Under the pieces are notes generated by a model that had not been told where the DNA came from, did no database searches, and saw only the letters and a list, made by a program, of their open reading frames with translations. This document shows, one piece after another, positions 6,766 through 7,891 of a stretch of 7,891 bases of DNA; within the stretch, counting starts at the first letter, position 1; every line of letters begins with the position of its first letter. A program made the translations under genes and the position numbers. Source of the stretch: Candidatus Izemoplasma sp. (GTDB lineage Bacteria; Bacillota_I; Bacilli_A; Izemoplasmatales; Izemoplasmataceae). The DNA lies in NCBI GenBank assembly GCA_029939615.1, contig JAOZSP010000066.1, positions 1 through 7,891 of the forward strand, written 5' to 3'.

Positions 6766-7730
6766 CTAAGATCTCCCCTTATTATTCGATCAGTCTCGAT
6801 TATTTTCTTTAAAGTTTGGTCATCTGATACTAAAGTATTTACATACCCGCCTTTTAGTATAGCATATATTGCTTTGCATTTCGACTGTCCACCTGCAACA
6901 ATCATTATTTTATTTCTTTTTATACTATTTGTTTCGATTCCAATAATTTGATCGTTTATTCTATGATTAATAAAAACTCCATCTTGATCAAAGAAATGTG
7001 CACATAAGTAACCTTCGGTACCTTTACTTAATAATTCTTTTCGACATTTAGTATCAACATGAGCATCCCAAATACGTTGTGGAGAATTTGAATTTACAAC
7101 TCCAATACTAGTAATTATTAAGTCGCATTCTTCAATCATTTTTAAAGTATTCTTAATAATTGGGTTTTCTAGTAAAATCTTTCTTGTTAGATCATCTTTT
7201 ATATATAAAGGAGCTGGTAACGGGAAAAAGGTTCCATGAACTTTTTTACTGAATTCGTATCCAATACTTAAAAATTCTTGAGTATCTTCACCATATTCAA
7301 CTGCTCCAAATAATTCAACTACTTTAATATTCTTAAGATTTTTTTCTTTAAATGAGCTTACCATTGCTGATACAGTATGTCCCCAAGACATTCCGATTTT
7401 TATATCATCACGAAGATGATATTTTAATTCATTTGCCGCTGCACGACCAATTTCTTTAACAGTTTCTACTTCTGAAGATAGTGTTTTAACTATAACAACA
7501 TTTTCAATTCCGAAACGATGTTGAACCATTTTAATTAGTCGGTTATTATCTTCACTTTCGTAATTTATTTTAATATCAACAACATTCATATCTCGAGCTC
7601 TTTTTAATAAACGTGACACTTTAGGACGTGACATAAACATCTCTTTTGATATTTCAGTTTGCGTTTTACCTTCTAGATAATACATTACTGCAATATCTAC
7701 AAGTAAATTACGATCTTTTGAATCCATCAT
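6762..7730 (-). CDS. SorC/DeoR-family sugar-binding transcriptional regulator
   Basis: This 322-residue regulator binds DNA through an N-terminal helix-turn-helix and senses a sugar phosphate with its C-terminal domain. Residues about 6-45 hold the HTH (YYLEGKTQTEISKEMFMSRP, then KVSRLLKRAR). From about 58 onward lies the SorC sugar-binding domain, related to phosphosugar isomerase folds. It shows the family patterns IGMSWGHTV (112-120), PLPAP (170-174), SIGVV (208-212), FFDQDG (246-251) and the C-terminal VAGGQSKCKAIYAILKGGYVN (278-298). The start at 7730 is chosen because AGATGGTGA (7736-7744) lies 5 nt upstream and the preceding gene ends at 7747. A start at 7772 would overlap that gene and has no ribosome site. 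It overlaps ptsI by 4 nt, so it probably regulates its own operon and PTS capacity. The effector is unknown. CggR and DeoR-like sugar regulators are relatives. Confidence 0.93.
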   Translation of the reverse strand: MMDSKDRNLLVDIAVMYYLEGKTQTEISKEMFMSRPKVSRLLKRARDMNVVDIKINYESEDNNRLIKMVQHRFGIENVVIVKTLSSEVETVKEIGRAAANELKYHLRDDIKIGMSWGHTVSAMVSSFKEKNLKNIKVVELFGAVEYGEDTQEFLSIGYEFSKKVHGTFFPLPAPLYIKDDLTRKILLENPIIKNTLKMIEECDLIITSIGVVNSNSPQRIWDAHVDTKCRKELLSKGTEGYLCAHFFDQDGVFINHRINDQIIGIETNSIKRNKIMIVAGGQSKCKAIYAILKGGYVNTLVSDDQTLKKIIETDRIIRGDLR

Positions 7731-7735
7731 TTTAG

Positions 7736-7744
7736 TCACCATCT
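7736..7744 (-). promoter_or_regulatory. Ribosome binding site deciding the SorC-type regulator start
   Basis: AGATGGTGA on the minus strand differs by one base from AGGTGGTGA-like consensus sites. It falls just after the TAG of the upstream gene (7747-7749) and 5 nt before ATG 7730. A second ATG directly follows at 7727 and could also be used. Confidence 0.7.
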
Positions 7745-7746
7745 TT

Positions 7747-7891
7747 CTATTTATCTTGTCCATAGTAAGCATTCTTGCCGTGTTTTCGTAAATAATGTTT
7801 ATTTAGTAAATCTTTTCTGACACTTGAAGCATTACTATTTATTTTCTCTGTATGAAAAATTTCCCTTGTTTTCTTATGAATTGTTTTTGCA
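7747..7891 (-). CDS. C-terminal end of an unidentified protein, possibly winged-helix
   Basis: An open frame enters from the right edge and continues for 47 codons to a TAG at 7747-7749. I do not recognise the protein. The tail is basic and contains SNASSVRKDLLNKHYLRKHG followed by KNAYYGQDK at the C-terminus. This looks like a recognition helix followed by the wing of a winged-helix domain, as in proteins that end in such a domain (DUF2087-type tails have a similar pattern). The resemblance is by eye only. The stop lies 16 nt before the regulator start, with that gene's ribosome site in between. This spacing suggests it is the upstream member of the same operon. Codon use is AT-rich like its neighbours. 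No promoter or terminator is visible between it and the regulator. Confidence 0.65.
   Translation of the reverse strand, partial: AKTIHKKTREIFHTEKINSNASSVRKDLLNKHYLRKHGKNAYYGQDK

Noticed and set aside
7731..7772. Longer N-terminus (14 extra residues) for the SorC-type regulator
   Set aside because: There is no ribosome site before 7772. It overlaps the end of the upstream gene, while ATG 7730 has a good site at the right distance.
1..7891. Mobile element, CRISPR array, tRNA or rRNA, toxin-antitoxin or phage-defence module
   Set aside because: No regularly spaced repeats, transposase frame, terminal inverted repeats or cloverleaf were found by reading, and all full-length genes have clear housekeeping or regulatory families.

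Overview
The window is AT-rich. Every convincing gene lies on the minus strand, so transcription runs from high to low coordinates. It uses the standard genetic code: Trp is TGG, and TGA closes the SorC-type regulator gene. That argues against the UGA=Trp mycoplasmas. Shine-Dalgarno sites are strong, promoters are close to the TTGACA/TATAAT consensus, and there are intrinsic terminators. HPr carries both the catalytic His and the regulatory Ser. Together these suggest a low-GC Firmicute or a deep Mollicutes relative (Erysipelotrichales, Haloplasma or Izemoplasma-like). The exact lineage is inference.

Layout in transcription order, from the right end. (1) At 7891-7747 is the last 47 codons of an unidentified gene, with a tail that looks like a winged helix. 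(2) A SorC/DeoR-type sugar-responsive regulator starts 16 nt later, most likely at 7730. (3) ptsI (PTS Enzyme I) overlaps the regulator by 4 nt (ATGA). (4) ptsH (HPr) overlaps ptsI by 1 nt (TAATG). A strong hairpin terminator at 4746-4780 ends this unit. (5) lon, a complete LonA protease, has its own sigma-A-type promoter (4650-4678) and terminator (2255-2287). (6) A TetR-family regulator has a near-perfect promoter with a 19-bp palindrome filling its spacer, which indicates autorepression. It is followed by a weak AT-rich terminator. (7) A 366-bp gap precedes the 5' two-thirds of an M3-family oligoendopeptidase F gene, which runs off the left edge before its zinc motif.

Functionally, EI and HPr are the two general phosphotransferase proteins: EI takes phosphate from PEP and passes it to HPr, which feeds sugar-specific EII permeases. 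Their tight coupling to a sugar-phosphate-sensing repressor suggests that PTS capacity is tuned to a metabolite. Lon and PepF are cytoplasmic proteolysis enzymes (protein to peptides, then peptides cleaved further), but each is its own transcription unit.

I looked for an undescribed system and found none. The genes are housekeeping. The points worth a second look are the regulator-EI-HPr gene order, the tetR operator-promoter architecture, the unidentified gene end at the right edge, and small structures in the gap at 1088-1453.
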